Shown here piece after piece: positions 54,273-63,824 of a DNA stretch of 64,000 nucleotides. A program made the position numbers and the translations under genes. Position 1 is the first letter of the stretch. Each line of letters begins with the position of its first letter. Origin of the DNA: Clostridiaceae bacterium (GTDB lineage: Bacteria > Bacillota > Clostridia > Lachnospirales > Lachnospiraceae); the NCBI GenBank assembly GCA_910575435.1, contig CAJTGI010000015.1:30215-94214 (forward strand), read 5' to 3'. The notes below the pieces were generated by a model. It did no database searches and was not told the origin of the DNA. It saw only the letters and a list, made by a program, of their open reading frames with translations.

Positions 54273-55398
54273 GTGGTAGAATTTGATAATATGAAGCAGA
54301 TATTGTCCAATTACGAACATCCGCTGTGCGAAATGGGGAATTCACTTTGACCTGGCTGGGAAGAAAGACCGGGTTGAAGAGTTAGACAAAACCATGGAGG
54401 AGCCTGGATTCTGGGACAATCCGGAGCAGTCTGCCGCCGTGGTGCAGGAGAGCAAGAAGCTAAAGACCACCATTGAGCGTTATGAAGCCCTGTGCAGTGA
54501 CAGGGAGGACATGCTCACGCTGATTGAGATTGGCGAGGAGGAGAATGACGCAGACCTGGTGGCAGAAATCCAGGAGAATCTGGAGAGTTTTGAGAAAGAA
54601 TTTGAGGCCCTGCGCATAGAGACTTTGCTGTGCGGCGAGTATGATAAGGAAAATGCCATTCTCACTCTCCACGCCGGGGCTGGCGGGACGGAGAGCTGCG
54701 ATTGGGCAAGCATGCTGTGCCGCATGTTCCAGAGGTATGCGGAAAAGCAGGGATTTCAGGTGGAAATGCTGGATTTCCTAGACGGGGACGAGGCGGGCCT
54801 GAAATCTGTCACCCTGCAGATAAACGGGCTGAATGCCTATGGCTACATGAAGAGCGAGCACGGGGTGCACCGTCTGGTGCGCATCTCTCCCTTTAATGCG
54901 GCGGGAAAGAGGCAGACCTCTTTCGTGTCCTGCGACGTGATGCCGGACATTCAGACGGATTTGGACGTGGAGATCGACGAGGATGATATCCGGGTGGATA
55001 CCTATCGCTCCAGCGGGGCGGGAGGCCAGCACATCAATAAGACATCTTCGGCCATCCGCATCACCCATTTTCCCACGGGCATCGTGGTTCAGTGTCAGAA
55101 TGAGCGTTCTCAGCATATGAATAAGGATAAGGCGATGCAGATGCTGAAGGCGAAGCTGTATTTGTTGAAACAACAGGAGCAGCGGGAGAAGGCCAGCGGC
55201 ATCCGGGGAGAGGTGAAGGACAACGGATGGGGAAGCCAGATTCGTTCCTATGTCATGCAACCCTATACGATGGTGAAGGATCACAGGACGAATGCGGAAG
55301 TGAGCAATGTGCAGGGAGTTCTGGATGGAAATATAGAACCTTTTATCAATGCATATCTGGCTTGGATTTCCGGTGGCAACCTTGGAGATACGAAGTGA
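54273..55398 (+). CDS. prfB: Peptide chain release factor 2, with programmed +1 frameshift
   Basis: 374 residues after a frameshift: codons 54273-54347, then +1 and 54349-55398. The GTG start follows AGAGGTGA. The first 25 codons end in CTT TGA C (54345-54351), the classic prfB shift site where RF2 shortage lets the ribosome slip past UGA. After it the family continues with DLAGKKDRVEELDKTMEEPG, GGQ in SSGAGGQHINKTSSAIRITH and QNERSQHMNKDKAM. A GGGG run lies six bases before the site, slightly farther than in E. coli. Without the shift only a 25-residue peptide is made. Confidence 0.95.
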
Positions 55399-55419
55399 GG
55401 CAAAGGAGTGGAGGATACG

Positions 55420-56631
55420 ATGATTAACGTAGGGATTTTAGGATATGGAACGGTGGGTTCCGGGGTTTTTGATATCCTTCGGGAGAATGGAAAACTTATT
55501 GCAGGGAGAGCCGGGGAAGAGATTTCTGTGAAGCATGTGCTGGATTTGAGGGACTTTCCGGGAGATTCGGTGGAGTCTGTGCTAACCCATGATTTCAAGG
55601 ATATTGAGATGGACGATGATGTGCAGATCGTTGTGGAGACCATGGGAGGGCTTCATCCCGCATACGAGTTTGTGAAAGCATGCCTGGAGCGGGGCAAGAG
55701 CGTATGTACCTCCAACAAGGCTCTGGTGGCTGACTTTGGGCCGGAACTGATCCAGCTTGCCAAGGACAGGAACGCCAGCTTTCTTTTTGAGGCCAGCGTG
55801 GGCGGGGGCATTCCCATTATCCGTCCGCTGCAGAGTTCCCTGTCCCCGGATGAGATTTTAGAGATTTCCGGCATCTTAAATGGAACCACCAATTATATTC
55901 TCACGGAAATGAAAGAGAAGGGGGCGGATTTCGATTCCGTATTGAAGGATGCCCAGGCGCTGGGTTATGCGGAGGCAGACCCCACAGCGGACGTGGAGGG
56001 GCATGATGCCTGCAGGAAGATTGCAATACTGACCTCTCTAGCCTACGGAAAGAATGTGGACTTTCATGAGATTTACACCGAGGGCATCACAAAGATTACA
56101 GACCGGGATATCATTTATGCCAATCGGCTGGGCGCAAAGGTGAAAATCTGCGGTTCCAGCAAGAAGGTGGGAGACGGGGTGTGCGCCATGGTGGCTCCCG
56201 TGCTAATCTATCCTGACAATCCGCTGTATAGCGTGGACGGCGTGTTCAATGCCATTCTGGTAAGGGGCAACATGGTGGGAGACGTGATGTTCTACGGGCA
56301 GGGAGCGGGTAAACTTGCGACTGCCAGCGCGGTGGTGTCTGATGTGATTGAGGCTGGGAAAAATATTGGCACAGGCGTGCCAGTACAGTGGACGGCAGAA
56401 AAATTATCCCTGGTTTCCTTTGAGGAGAGCAAGAGCCGATTCTTTGTCAGAACGGCGGGGACGAAGAGCGACAGTGAAAGCAAGGTGCGAGATGCCTTCG
56501 GGGATGTGGAGGAAGTTGATGCGGGATTTTCCGATGAGTATGCATTTGTCACGGGAGAGATTACCGAAGCTGCTTATGAGAAGGCGGCTGGGGCTGTAGG
56601 AACCGTCATCAATAAGATTCGTATTTCTTAA
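55420..56631 (+). CDS. hom: Homoserine dehydrogenase
   Basis: 403 residues. It reduces aspartate semialdehyde to homoserine. NAD-binding VGILGYGTVGSGVFDIL, KALVAD, GGGIPIIRPLQSSL with the catalytic region, ILNGTTNYILTEM and EADPTADVEGHDACRK are conserved; a C-terminal ACT-like segment follows (FFVRTAGTKSDSESKVRDAF). ATG 55420 with GGAGGA before it. It is followed by the proposed homoserine kinase and lysC, forming a threonine-branch operon. Confidence 0.95.
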   Translation: MINVGILGYGTVGSGVFDILRENGKLIAGRAGEEISVKHVLDLRDFPGDSVESVLTHDFKDIEMDDDVQIVVETMGGLHPAYEFVKACLERGKSVCTSNKALVADFGPELIQLAKDRNASFLFEASVGGGIPIIRPLQSSLSPDEILEISGILNGTTNYILTEMKEKGADFDSVLKDAQALGYAEADPTADVEGHDACRKIAILTSLAYGKNVDFHEIYTEGITKITDRDIIYANRLGAKVKICGSSKKVGDGVCAMVAPVLIYPDNPLYSVDGVFNAILVRGNMVGDVMFYGQGAGKLATASAVVSDVIEAGKNIGTGVPVQWTAEKLSLVSFEESKSRFFVRTAGTKSDSESKVRDAFGDVEEVDAGFSDEYAFVTGEITEAAYEKAAGAVGTVINKIRIS

Positions 56632-56658
56632 TTATATTAGCAGGAACGAGGTAGCGAC

Positions 56659-57864
56659 ATGAAATATCTAGTGGTATTAGGTGATGGGATGGCGGACCAG
56701 CCGATTCAGGAGATTGGCAGAAGGACTCCGCTGATGCAGGCAGCGACGCCAGCGATGGATGCTCTGGCGCGCAAGTCGGAGGTGGGGCTTGCCCACACCA
56801 TCCCCCAGGGGATGAAGCCGGGGAGCGACACGGCTAACCTGGCGGTGCTGGGGTATGACCCCAAGAAATATTACACGGGGCGTTCCCCGTTGGAGGCATT
56901 GAGCATCGGCGTACCCATGAAGGACACGGATATTGCCATTCGCTGCAATATCGTCACGGTGTCCGATGACGGATTGCCATATGAAGAGAAAACCATTATC
57001 GACCACAGCGCCGGGGAGATATCCACCCGGGATGCCGCTGTTCTGATGGAGGCGATTCAGCAGGAGTTGAACAGCGACATTTACCAATATTATGTGGGAA
57101 CCAGCTATCGTCATCTGACTGTCTGGGATGGAGGGGAAGTGGTGGAACTGACGCCTCCCCATGACGTGCTGGGACAGACGATAGGCCAGTATTTGCCTGA
57201 GGATGCCAAACTTCGGGAGATGATGGAGAGGAGTTATGAGATTCTGAACAGCCATCCGCTGAATGTGGAGCGGGAGAAGCGGGGGCTGAATAAGGCAAAT
57301 TCCCTGTGGTTCTGGGGTGCGGGAACCAAGCCTGCCCTGGATTCCTTTGAGGGGAAGTACGGCAAAAAGGGTGCCATGATTTCTGCGGTGGATTTGCTGA
57401 AGGGAATTGCCGTGGGAGTTAAGATGCACAATATTGAAGTGCCTGGGGCAAATGGAACGCTGGAGACTAACTGGGAAGGAAAGGCGGATGCCGCCGCCAA
57501 GGCTCTTTTAGAGGATGGCTATGATTTTGTCTATATTCATATGGAGGCCCCGGACGAGATGGGACACCAGGGAAGCCTGGAGAAGAAGATTAAGGCCATC
57601 GAATATCTGGACGGCAGGGTGCTAGGGCCTCTCGTGGAGCGTTTGGATCAGTCGGGGGAGGATTACCGCCTCCTGCTGATGCCGGATCACCCCACGCCCA
57701 TTGCCTGTCGCACCCACACGTCAGATCCCGTGCCGTATCTTCTCTATGACAGCAGGAAGGATGGGGAGTTTTCCGGCCTGTACAATGAGGAAGATGCGAG
57801 AAAAAGCGGCATCCGGGTAGAACAGGGCTATACACTGATGAGTAAACTATTAGAGAGAGCATAA
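56659..57864 (+). CDS. ApgM-family protein, proposed homoserine kinase
   Basis: 401 residues, archaeal-type cofactor-independent phosphoglycerate mutase fold: metal Asp in KYLVVLGDGMADQP, nucleophile Ser in GSDTANLAVLGYDP, YIHMEAPDEMGHQG and MPDHPTPIACRTHTSDPVPY. A subset of this family (the TIGR02535 type) is proposed to be an alternative homoserine kinase because it lies in threonine operons. Here it stands between hom and lysC and no thrB is visible, which supports that reading. The chromosome presumably has its own glycolytic mutase. Activity is inferred from context. Confidence 0.85.
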   Translation: MKYLVVLGDGMADQPIQEIGRRTPLMQAATPAMDALARKSEVGLAHTIPQGMKPGSDTANLAVLGYDPKKYYTGRSPLEALSIGVPMKDTDIAIRCNIVTVSDDGLPYEEKTIIDHSAGEISTRDAAVLMEAIQQELNSDIYQYYVGTSYRHLTVWDGGEVVELTPPHDVLGQTIGQYLPEDAKLREMMERSYEILNSHPLNVEREKRGLNKANSLWFWGAGTKPALDSFEGKYGKKGAMISAVDLLKGIAVGVKMHNIEVPGANGTLETNWEGKADAAAKALLEDGYDFVYIHMEAPDEMGHQGSLEKKIKAIEYLDGRVLGPLVERLDQSGEDYRLLLMPDHPTPIACRTHTSDPVPYLLYDSRKDGEFSGLYNEEDARKSGIRVEQGYTLMSKLLERA

Positions 57865-57877
57865 ATGGAGGAAAAAC

Positions 57878-59089
57878 ATGTTAGTTGTAAAGAAATTTGG
57901 TGGTACTTCCGTTGCCAATAAGGAGCGCATCTTCAACGTGGCGAAGCGCTGCGTAGAGGATTATAAAAATGGAAACCAGGTGGTTGTGGTGCTTTCTGCT
58001 ATGGGAAAACAGACAGATGTATTGCTGGATATGGCAAGGGATATCAATCCAAAGGCTTCCAAGCGGGAACTGGATATGCTCCTGACCACCGGCGAGCAGA
58101 CATCCGTGGCTTTGATGTCCATGGCGCTGGATTCTCTGGGAGTTCCCGCAGTTTCCTTGAATGCTTTTCAGGTGGCGATGCATACTACCTCTGACAATGG
58201 CAATGCCAGGCTGAAAAAGATTGATGCAAAGAGAATCAAGTTTGAACTGGATAACCGCCGCATTGTGGTAATCACGGGATTTCAGGGAGTAAACAGGTAC
58301 GGAGATTATACCACGCTGGGACGAGGCGGTTCTGATACTACGGCAGTTGCGCTGGCGGCGGCACTCCATGCGGATGCCTGTGAGATTTTTACCGACGTGG
58401 ACGGCGTATTTACTGCCGATCCCAGGATTGTGCCCTGTGCGAGGAAACTGAATGTGATTTCCTATGACGAGATGCTGGAACTTGCCAGCCTGGGGGCAGG
58501 CGTGCTTCACAATCGCTCTGTGGAGATGGCAAAGAAATATGGCGTGCAGCTGGTGGTGCGTTCCAGTCTGAATACTAGCGAGGGAACCGTAGTAAAGGAG
58601 GAAAGTAATATGGAAAAGATGTTGGTCAGCGGCGTTGCGACAGATAAGAATGTGGCGCAGTTTTCAGTGGAGGGATTGGAGAATAAGCCCGGCGTGGCGT
58701 TTAAGCTTTTTCACCATCTGGCAAACCACAATGTGAATGTAGATATGATTTTGCAGTCCGTGGAGCATGGTGGGACCCAGGATATCAGTTTTACCGTGAC
58801 GAAGGAGATGGCAGACGAGGCGCTGGACGTGTTGGAGCGTCATGGAAAGACCAGCCTGAAATGTGAGAAAATTGCCGTGGCGAAAGATGTGGCCAAGGTC
58901 TCTGTAGTAGGTGCCGGCATGGTATCCAATCCGGGGGTTGCCGCCAAGATGTTTGAGGCACTCTACGATGCGGGCATCAATATCCGCCAGATTTCCACAT
59001 CTGAGATTCGGGTGTCCGTGCTGATTGATGAGAAATATGCAGACCCGGCGGCTCAGGCAGTGCATGATGCTTTTTCTTTGGAGGACTAA
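57878..59089 (+). CDS. lysC: Aspartate kinase with tandem ACT domains
   Basis: 403 residues. It phosphorylates aspartate, the first step to lysine, threonine and methionine. KKFGGTSVANKERI, TTGEQTSVALMSM, FQGVNRYGDYTTLGRGGSDT and DVDGVFTADPRIV make the kinase; two ACT domains at about 260-400 (ENKPGVAFKLFHHLANHNVN, ...SNPGVAAKMFEALYDAGINI) bind end products. An internal start with a perfect Shine-Dalgarno (58594-58612) would yield the ACT part alone, as in B. subtilis aspartokinase II. It is the third gene of the hom operon. Confidence 0.95.
   Translation: MLVVKKFGGTSVANKERIFNVAKRCVEDYKNGNQVVVVLSAMGKQTDVLLDMARDINPKASKRELDMLLTTGEQTSVALMSMALDSLGVPAVSLNAFQVAMHTTSDNGNARLKKIDAKRIKFELDNRRIVVITGFQGVNRYGDYTTLGRGGSDTTAVALAAALHADACEIFTDVDGVFTADPRIVPCARKLNVISYDEMLELASLGAGVLHNRSVEMAKKYGVQLVVRSSLNTSEGTVVKEESNMEKMLVSGVATDKNVAQFSVEGLENKPGVAFKLFHHLANHNVNVDMILQSVEHGGTQDISFTVTKEMADEALDVLERHGKTSLKCEKIAVAKDVAKVSVVGAGMVSNPGVAAKMFEALYDAGINIRQISTSEIRVSVLIDEKYADPAAQAVHDAFSLED
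58594..58612 (+). promoter_or_regulatory. Internal ribosome binding site and ATG for an aspartokinase beta subunit
   Basis: AAAGGAGG (58594-58601) lies eight bases before an in-frame ATG at 58610 (residue 245 of LysC), just ahead of the first ACT domain. Such a strong site within a gene is unlikely by chance and fits a separate regulatory subunit of about 159 residues. Confidence 0.75.
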
Positions 59090-59175
59090 TTTAAGGGGGA
59101 TGCGTGAATATCTGACGGGCAATGGAGTTCCGAAGGATGTTTTGCATCCTCTTTTTCATAAAATGGAGGATGAAG

Positions 59176-61476
59176 ATGAATATCGAGAAGAAAATTGCAG
59201 AAGAATTATCTATACAGCCATGGCAGGTGGAGGCTACTGTGAAGCTGATTGACGAGGGAAATACGATTCCCTTTATCGCCAGATATCGGAAGGAGGCCCA
59301 CGGCTCTTTGAATGATGAACAGCTTCGCGACTTGAGCGAGCGTCTCACCTATCTTAGGAATCTTGAGGAAAAGAAAGAGCAGGTGCTGGCTAGCATCGAG
59401 GAACAGGGAAAACTTACGGAGGATTTGAAAGAGAAGATTCTTGCGGCGGAGACCCAGGTAGTAGTGGATGATCTGTATCGTCCCTATCGCCCTAAGCGGA
59501 GGACAAGGGCGACGATTGCGAAGGAAAAAGGATTGGAAGGCTTGTCTGTGCTGATTTTGGCACAGGAGGCTTCCACAGATATAGAAAAAGAGGCGGAAGC
59601 CTATATCTCGGAGGAGAAGGAGGTACCTACGCTGGAGGATGCCTTGGCGGGAGCGAAGGACATCATCGCAGAGGAAATCTCCGACAATGCGGAGCATCGC
59701 ATGTATATTCGGAAGATTACTTTTGAGGAAGGCAGGATTATCTCCGCAGCGAAGGATGAGAAGGCCCAGTCTGTCTATGAGATGTACTATGACTTCCAGG
59801 AGGAGATCAGCAAGGTGGTAGGACACCGGGTGCTTGCCCTGAACCGGGGGGAGAAGGAAAAATACCTGGTGGTGAAGTTGGAGGCTCCGGAGGAGCGCAT
59901 TCTCCAGTATTTGAAGACGAAAACTGTCACAGGGGACAATGCCAGGGCGGAGGAACTTTTGGCGGAAGCCATCGAAGACAGTTACAAGCGGCTGATTGCC
60001 CCTGCCATTGAGCGGGAAATCCGAAATGAGCTGACGGAGAAGGCAGAAGACGGAGCCATCAAGGTCTTTGGCAAGAATCTGGAACAGCTTCTGATGCAGC
60101 CCCCTATTGCGGGAAAGAACGTGCTGGGCTGGGACCCGGCTTTCCGTACCGGGTGCAAGCTGGCGGTGGTGGATGCCACTGGGAAGGTGCTGGACACCAC
60201 GGTGGTATACCCCACCGCGCCTCAGAATAAGGTGGAGGAGACCAAGCGGGTGGTGAAGAAATTGATTAGCAAGTACAACATTTCCCTGATTTCCGTGGGA
60301 AATGGAACGGCCTCCAGAGAATCGGAGCAGATCATTGCGGACATGCTGAAAGAAATCCCTGCCCCGGTACAGTATATTATCGTCAATGAGGCGGGAGCCT
60401 CTGTCTATTCTGCCAGCAAGCTGGCCACGGAGGAGTTTCCGAACTTTGACGTGGGACAGAGAAGCGCGGCATCCATTGCCAGGAGGCTGCAGGATCCCCT
60501 GGCGGAACTGGTGAAGATTGATCCCCAGTCCATCGGCGTGGGGCAGTACCAGCACGACATGAACCAGAAGAAATTATCCGAGACCCTCTCCGGCGTGGTG
60601 GAGGATTGCGTGAACAGGGTTGGCGTGGATCTGAATACAGCCTCTGCCTCCCTGCTGGAGCATATCTCCGGCATTTCTAAAGCCATTGCCAAGAATATCG
60701 TGGTATTCCGGGAGGAGAATGGGCAGTTCCAGGACAGGAAGCAATTGCTGAAAGTGCCAAAACTGGGGCCCAAGGCTTTTGAGCAGTGCGCCGGATTTAT
60801 GCGCATTGTGGGCGGGGACAATCCTCTGGATGCCACCAGCGTCCATCCTGAAAGCTATGATGCGGCCAATGGCCTTCTGGAGAAGCTGGATATGACCATG
60901 GAGGAAGTGAAGGAAATCCAGAGTGAGATGGCCAGGCAGTCGGCGGTGAAGAAGCCCAAGAAGAAAGAGCAGAAAGGATTCCAGGTGAAGAATACCGGGA
61001 CGGCCTTCGGGGCGGCCTTTGCCAAGGCATTTGGCGAGGGGGCGGTGACCTTGGAGGAGGAAGGGCAGCCTAAGACTGGCAAGGGAATCATGAAGCGGGT
61101 GAAGAATAAAAAGGCTATGGCAGAGGAATTGGGTATCGGGGAGATTACCCTGACAGATATTATCAAGGAGCTGGAAAAGCCAGCCAGAGATCCCAGGGAT
61201 GAGATGCCTAAGCCCATACTTCGCACGGATGTGCTGGAGATGAAGGACTTGAAGGAGGGCATGATTCTCAAGGGAACGGTGAGGAACGTGATTGACTTCG
61301 GGGCTTTTGTGGATATCGGCGTACATCAGGACGGGCTGGTTCATATTTCCCAGTTGTCGGACAAAAAGTTCGTAAAGCATCCGCTGGATGTGGTCAGCGT
61401 GGGGGATGTGGTAGAAGTGAAGGTTATGGGGGTTGATTTGAAGAAGCAGAGGATACAGCTGACAATGAAACTATAG
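59176..61476 (+). CDS. tex: Tex family transcription accessory protein / S1 RNA-binding protein
   Basis: 766 residues. NIEKKIAEELSIQPWQVEAT and LIDEGNTIPFIARYRKEAHG (Tex N-terminal), a YqgF-like nuclease domain (LGWDPAFRTGCKLAVVDATG), HhH segments (NTASASLLEHISGISKAIAK) and a C-terminal S1 domain (LKGTVRNVIDFGAFVDIGVH, VHISQLSDKK). Tex binds RNA and affects transcription elongation. ATG 59176 follows GGAGGATGAAG; the upstream in-frame ATG at 59170 lacks spacing. It begins 87 bases after lysC. Confidence 0.94.
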   Translation: MNIEKKIAEELSIQPWQVEATVKLIDEGNTIPFIARYRKEAHGSLNDEQLRDLSERLTYLRNLEEKKEQVLASIEEQGKLTEDLKEKILAAETQVVVDDLYRPYRPKRRTRATIAKEKGLEGLSVLILAQEASTDIEKEAEAYISEEKEVPTLEDALAGAKDIIAEEISDNAEHRMYIRKITFEEGRIISAAKDEKAQSVYEMYYDFQEEISKVVGHRVLALNRGEKEKYLVVKLEAPEERILQYLKTKTVTGDNARAEELLAEAIEDSYKRLIAPAIEREIRNELTEKAEDGAIKVFGKNLEQLLMQPPIAGKNVLGWDPAFRTGCKLAVVDATGKVLDTTVVYPTAPQNKVEETKRVVKKLISKYNISLISVGNGTASRESEQIIADMLKEIPAPVQYIIVNEAGASVYSASKLATEEFPNFDVGQRSAASIARRLQDPLAELVKIDPQSIGVGQYQHDMNQKKLSETLSGVVEDCVNRVGVDLNTASASLLEHISGISKAIAKNIVVFREENGQFQDRKQLLKVPKLGPKAFEQCAGFMRIVGGDNPLDATSVHPESYDAANGLLEKLDMTMEEVKEIQSEMARQSAVKKPKKKEQKGFQVKNTGTAFGAAFAKAFGEGAVTLEEEGQPKTGKGIMKRVKNKKAMAEELGIGEITLTDIIKELEKPARDPRDEMPKPILRTDVLEMKDLKEGMILKGTVRNVIDFGAFVDIGVHQDGLVHISQLSDKKFVKHPLDVVSVGDVVEVKVMGVDLKKQRIQLTMKL

Positions 61477-61567
61477 AATAACGATTGTTGCTGGTAGGCG
61501 GCAGATTGATTGCATGATGGTCTGAAGGCTTTGACGAGCACGGACTTAGTTAACGAAGGGGAGCGCT

Positions 61568-63478
61568 ATGGGATTATTTGATGGTTTGTTTGTGGATGTA
61601 AAGCATGGGAGCAAGATTACCTACAGCGAGAGCGACTTGCGCAAATGGGATCGCACTTATGAAAAGGAAATTCTGGCAGATGACAGGAGGCGGGTGATGT
61701 CTCCGCTGCGCAAGGTGCCCCAGCAGGCATACCTGACCCAGATTCGGGATTATGCTTTTGAGCGAATCCTGGATGGGCATATGTATACCTTCCAGCATAT
61801 CCTTGTGGTGCCCAATCCCTATGATATCGTCAAGCAGTCGGCATTATTGCTGTTCAATTCCAGCAAGAAGACGAAAATCCGCTATCGGGTGCTGGGAGAT
61901 ACGGAGGATGGGGATTTTCGAGGGGAGACAGAATACACGAAACGCCACAGGGTTCCTATCTTTGGCCTCTATTTCCAGCGCAGCAATAAGGTGGAGCTGG
62001 AGATGGTTGACCGGCAGGGCAAGGTGGTTAAGCGGCGCATGATCCGCATTTTCGTATCGGAGAAACCAAAGAAGCTCTTGAATATTTTGGGTAAGAATAC
62101 GAAGGACGGAGAGGTTCAGTTTCCTTTTGTCATGGTAAATGGCGTGTCTTTCAATCCCATGGCAGTGGATTGCAATGGCGATATTCGCTATTCCATCCAG
62201 CTTCGCACTAACAGTATCGGCATGATCCCATTGGCGGGAGGTCGGTTCCTCTACGAGGACAGGACTGCCAACCGAATGAATAAGAAAGGGCAGATCAAGC
62301 CCTGCCGTTATCATGAAATGGATTATCTGGGCAGGGTGTACCGCACCTTTCTGCTGGAATCCCCCATCGAGGGATATGCTACCCAGGGGGCAGATTCCCT
62401 GTTCTTAGTTACATCCGCGGATGAAAATCACCGCTCGGACCAGATTATGGAAATGGATATGTCCACCGGGGAGATCGTGAAGCGGTGCAACCTGACGGAT
62501 CTGATTGGGGATAAGTACCGCAACTGCGAGAACTGGGCGCAGATTACTTCTATTTTCTGGCGCGGGGGGAATTTGGTGCTGTCAATGAAAAAGGTGCATA
62601 CCGTGCTGGAGATTGACTGGGAGAATCTGGAAATCAGCTGGGCGCTGGCTCCGGAATCGGTGTGGAAGGGCTCCCGGGTAGAGCCCTATCTCCTCAAGGG
62701 GGATCGCCCGGCGGAGGAAATCTGTGCCCAGCCGGATTATGTGACCTCGGCGTACCTGGACGAGGAGGCGGGAAAGGAGCGGGTTCTGCTGTTCCAGGAG
62801 AGAAATCAGGGTAAAGTGCCCTTGTCCGTTCCCGATGGAGAGCGGTCCGGGCTGGCCTTTGTGGATATTTATGCCAAGGAGGGACGTTTTCAGGTGGTGG
62901 ATGCCTTTGACTGCGTGAAGACCAGGGAGCATGGCATCAGCCTGTATGATACGTCCAGAGATCACATGTTTCTCAGTGCGGGGGGTATGAAGCAGCTGGT
63001 GGATGGCAACAGGTGCAAACTGGAGGAGATGGATTTTCGGACGGGGAAGGAGATTCACAGCCTGTATATCCGCAAGGGCGTGAACCGGGTCTGGGAGTTT
63101 GCGCCGGATGTGATTCGCTGCGCAGAGCCGGTGGAAATGACGAAGGATGTAATATTCGGCCAGGTTTCCCCACCGGAGGAGTTTCATGGAGAATTGCCGG
63201 AACTGGCAAAGGGACGGCTGGATCGGAATGATTTCAGCGGTGTCTGTCTCTGCGAGGATTTATTTATCAGCAGCATCCTTCCGGGAAAGGTTTCAAGGCT
63301 TTATTTTGTGGGGAAGCACCATGCCTATGTGCAGGACTATTCCAATATGGTGACGGGGAAAGTAAAGTTTCCCTTTGTGGTGTCCCTGCGGGAATTTGCG
63401 GTGGACGAGTACCAGATCTATGTGGAGAGCCAGGGCAAGGTGTATCGGCTGAAAAATGAGATTCGGGTGACGGAATGA
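61568..63478 (+). CDS. Arylsulfotransferase (ASST)-like propeller protein, cytosolic, divergent
   Basis: 636 residues, no signal peptide. The first 190 residues form a beta domain (SKKTKIRYRVLGDTEDGDFR, KVELEMVDRQGKVVKRRMIR). The rest looks like a propeller with YHEMDYLGRVYRTFLLESPI, SDQIMEMDMSTGEIVKR and TVLEIDWENLEISW, a layout shared with the ASST family. The catalytic His triad of true ASST is not clearly conserved (NWAQITSIFW replaces the usual DWxHxN-type loop), so enzyme activity is doubtful. GGGGAG precedes the ATG. No neighbour indicates a substrate. Confidence 0.55.
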   Translation: MGLFDGLFVDVKHGSKITYSESDLRKWDRTYEKEILADDRRRVMSPLRKVPQQAYLTQIRDYAFERILDGHMYTFQHILVVPNPYDIVKQSALLLFNSSKKTKIRYRVLGDTEDGDFRGETEYTKRHRVPIFGLYFQRSNKVELEMVDRQGKVVKRRMIRIFVSEKPKKLLNILGKNTKDGEVQFPFVMVNGVSFNPMAVDCNGDIRYSIQLRTNSIGMIPLAGGRFLYEDRTANRMNKKGQIKPCRYHEMDYLGRVYRTFLLESPIEGYATQGADSLFLVTSADENHRSDQIMEMDMSTGEIVKRCNLTDLIGDKYRNCENWAQITSIFWRGGNLVLSMKKVHTVLEIDWENLEISWALAPESVWKGSRVEPYLLKGDRPAEEICAQPDYVTSAYLDEEAGKERVLLFQERNQGKVPLSVPDGERSGLAFVDIYAKEGRFQVVDAFDCVKTREHGISLYDTSRDHMFLSAGGMKQLVDGNRCKLEEMDFRTGKEIHSLYIRKGVNRVWEFAPDVIRCAEPVEMTKDVIFGQVSPPEEFHGELPELAKGRLDRNDFSGVCLCEDLFISSILPGKVSRLYFVGKHHAYVQDYSNMVTGKVKFPFVVSLREFAVDEYQIYVESQGKVYRLKNEIRVTE

Positions 63479-63589
63479 TGGGGGACTTGTGAACAAGATT
63501 TGCCCTATGTGTTTTCAGACAATCCATGCCATGGATTGTGAAAAATGTATAAATTAGTAAATGAGAATGTGATGTTTTTGTGAAAAATG

Positions 63590-63618
63590 TTGCATTCTTT
63601 TTTTGCTTTTAGTATACT
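63590..63618 (+). promoter_or_regulatory. Sigma-A promoter of fucO
   Basis: TTGCAT (63590-63595), 17 bases, TATACT (63613-63618). The start point would be near 63625, at the left target duplication of the MITE, so the whole MITE lies in the leader. The gap 63479-63824 holds only this promoter and the MITE. Confidence 0.7.
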
Positions 63619-63623
63619 TAGAA

Positions 63624-63801
63624 CAATAAAGTAACTATTCAGCCTTGCGGCTTCATAGTTACACAGCAGTGCTTTCAGCACTGTTGATGTACACGTTTTG
63701 CACAAAAAGCGTGCAAAATGGCACCATAAAACTCATATTTTTGACAGACACCATGTCAAAAATCTTCGCATTTTATGGAAGGCTGAACTGTTACCAATAA
63801 A
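63624..63801 (+). mobile_element. MITE, 164 bp, copy 2, in the fucO leader, with 7-bp target duplication
   Basis: The element (63631-63794) is nearly identical in sequence and exactly equal in length to that at 42843-43006, with the same GTAACTATTCAGCCTT and AAGGCTGAACTGTTAC ends. CAATAAA flanks it on both sides (63624-63630 and 63795-63801). Internal stems include TTTTGCAC/GTGCAAAA and TTTTTGACA/TGTCAAAAA. Confidence 0.88.
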
Positions 63802-63824
63802 ACAATTAAGGAGGTTATTTTCAT

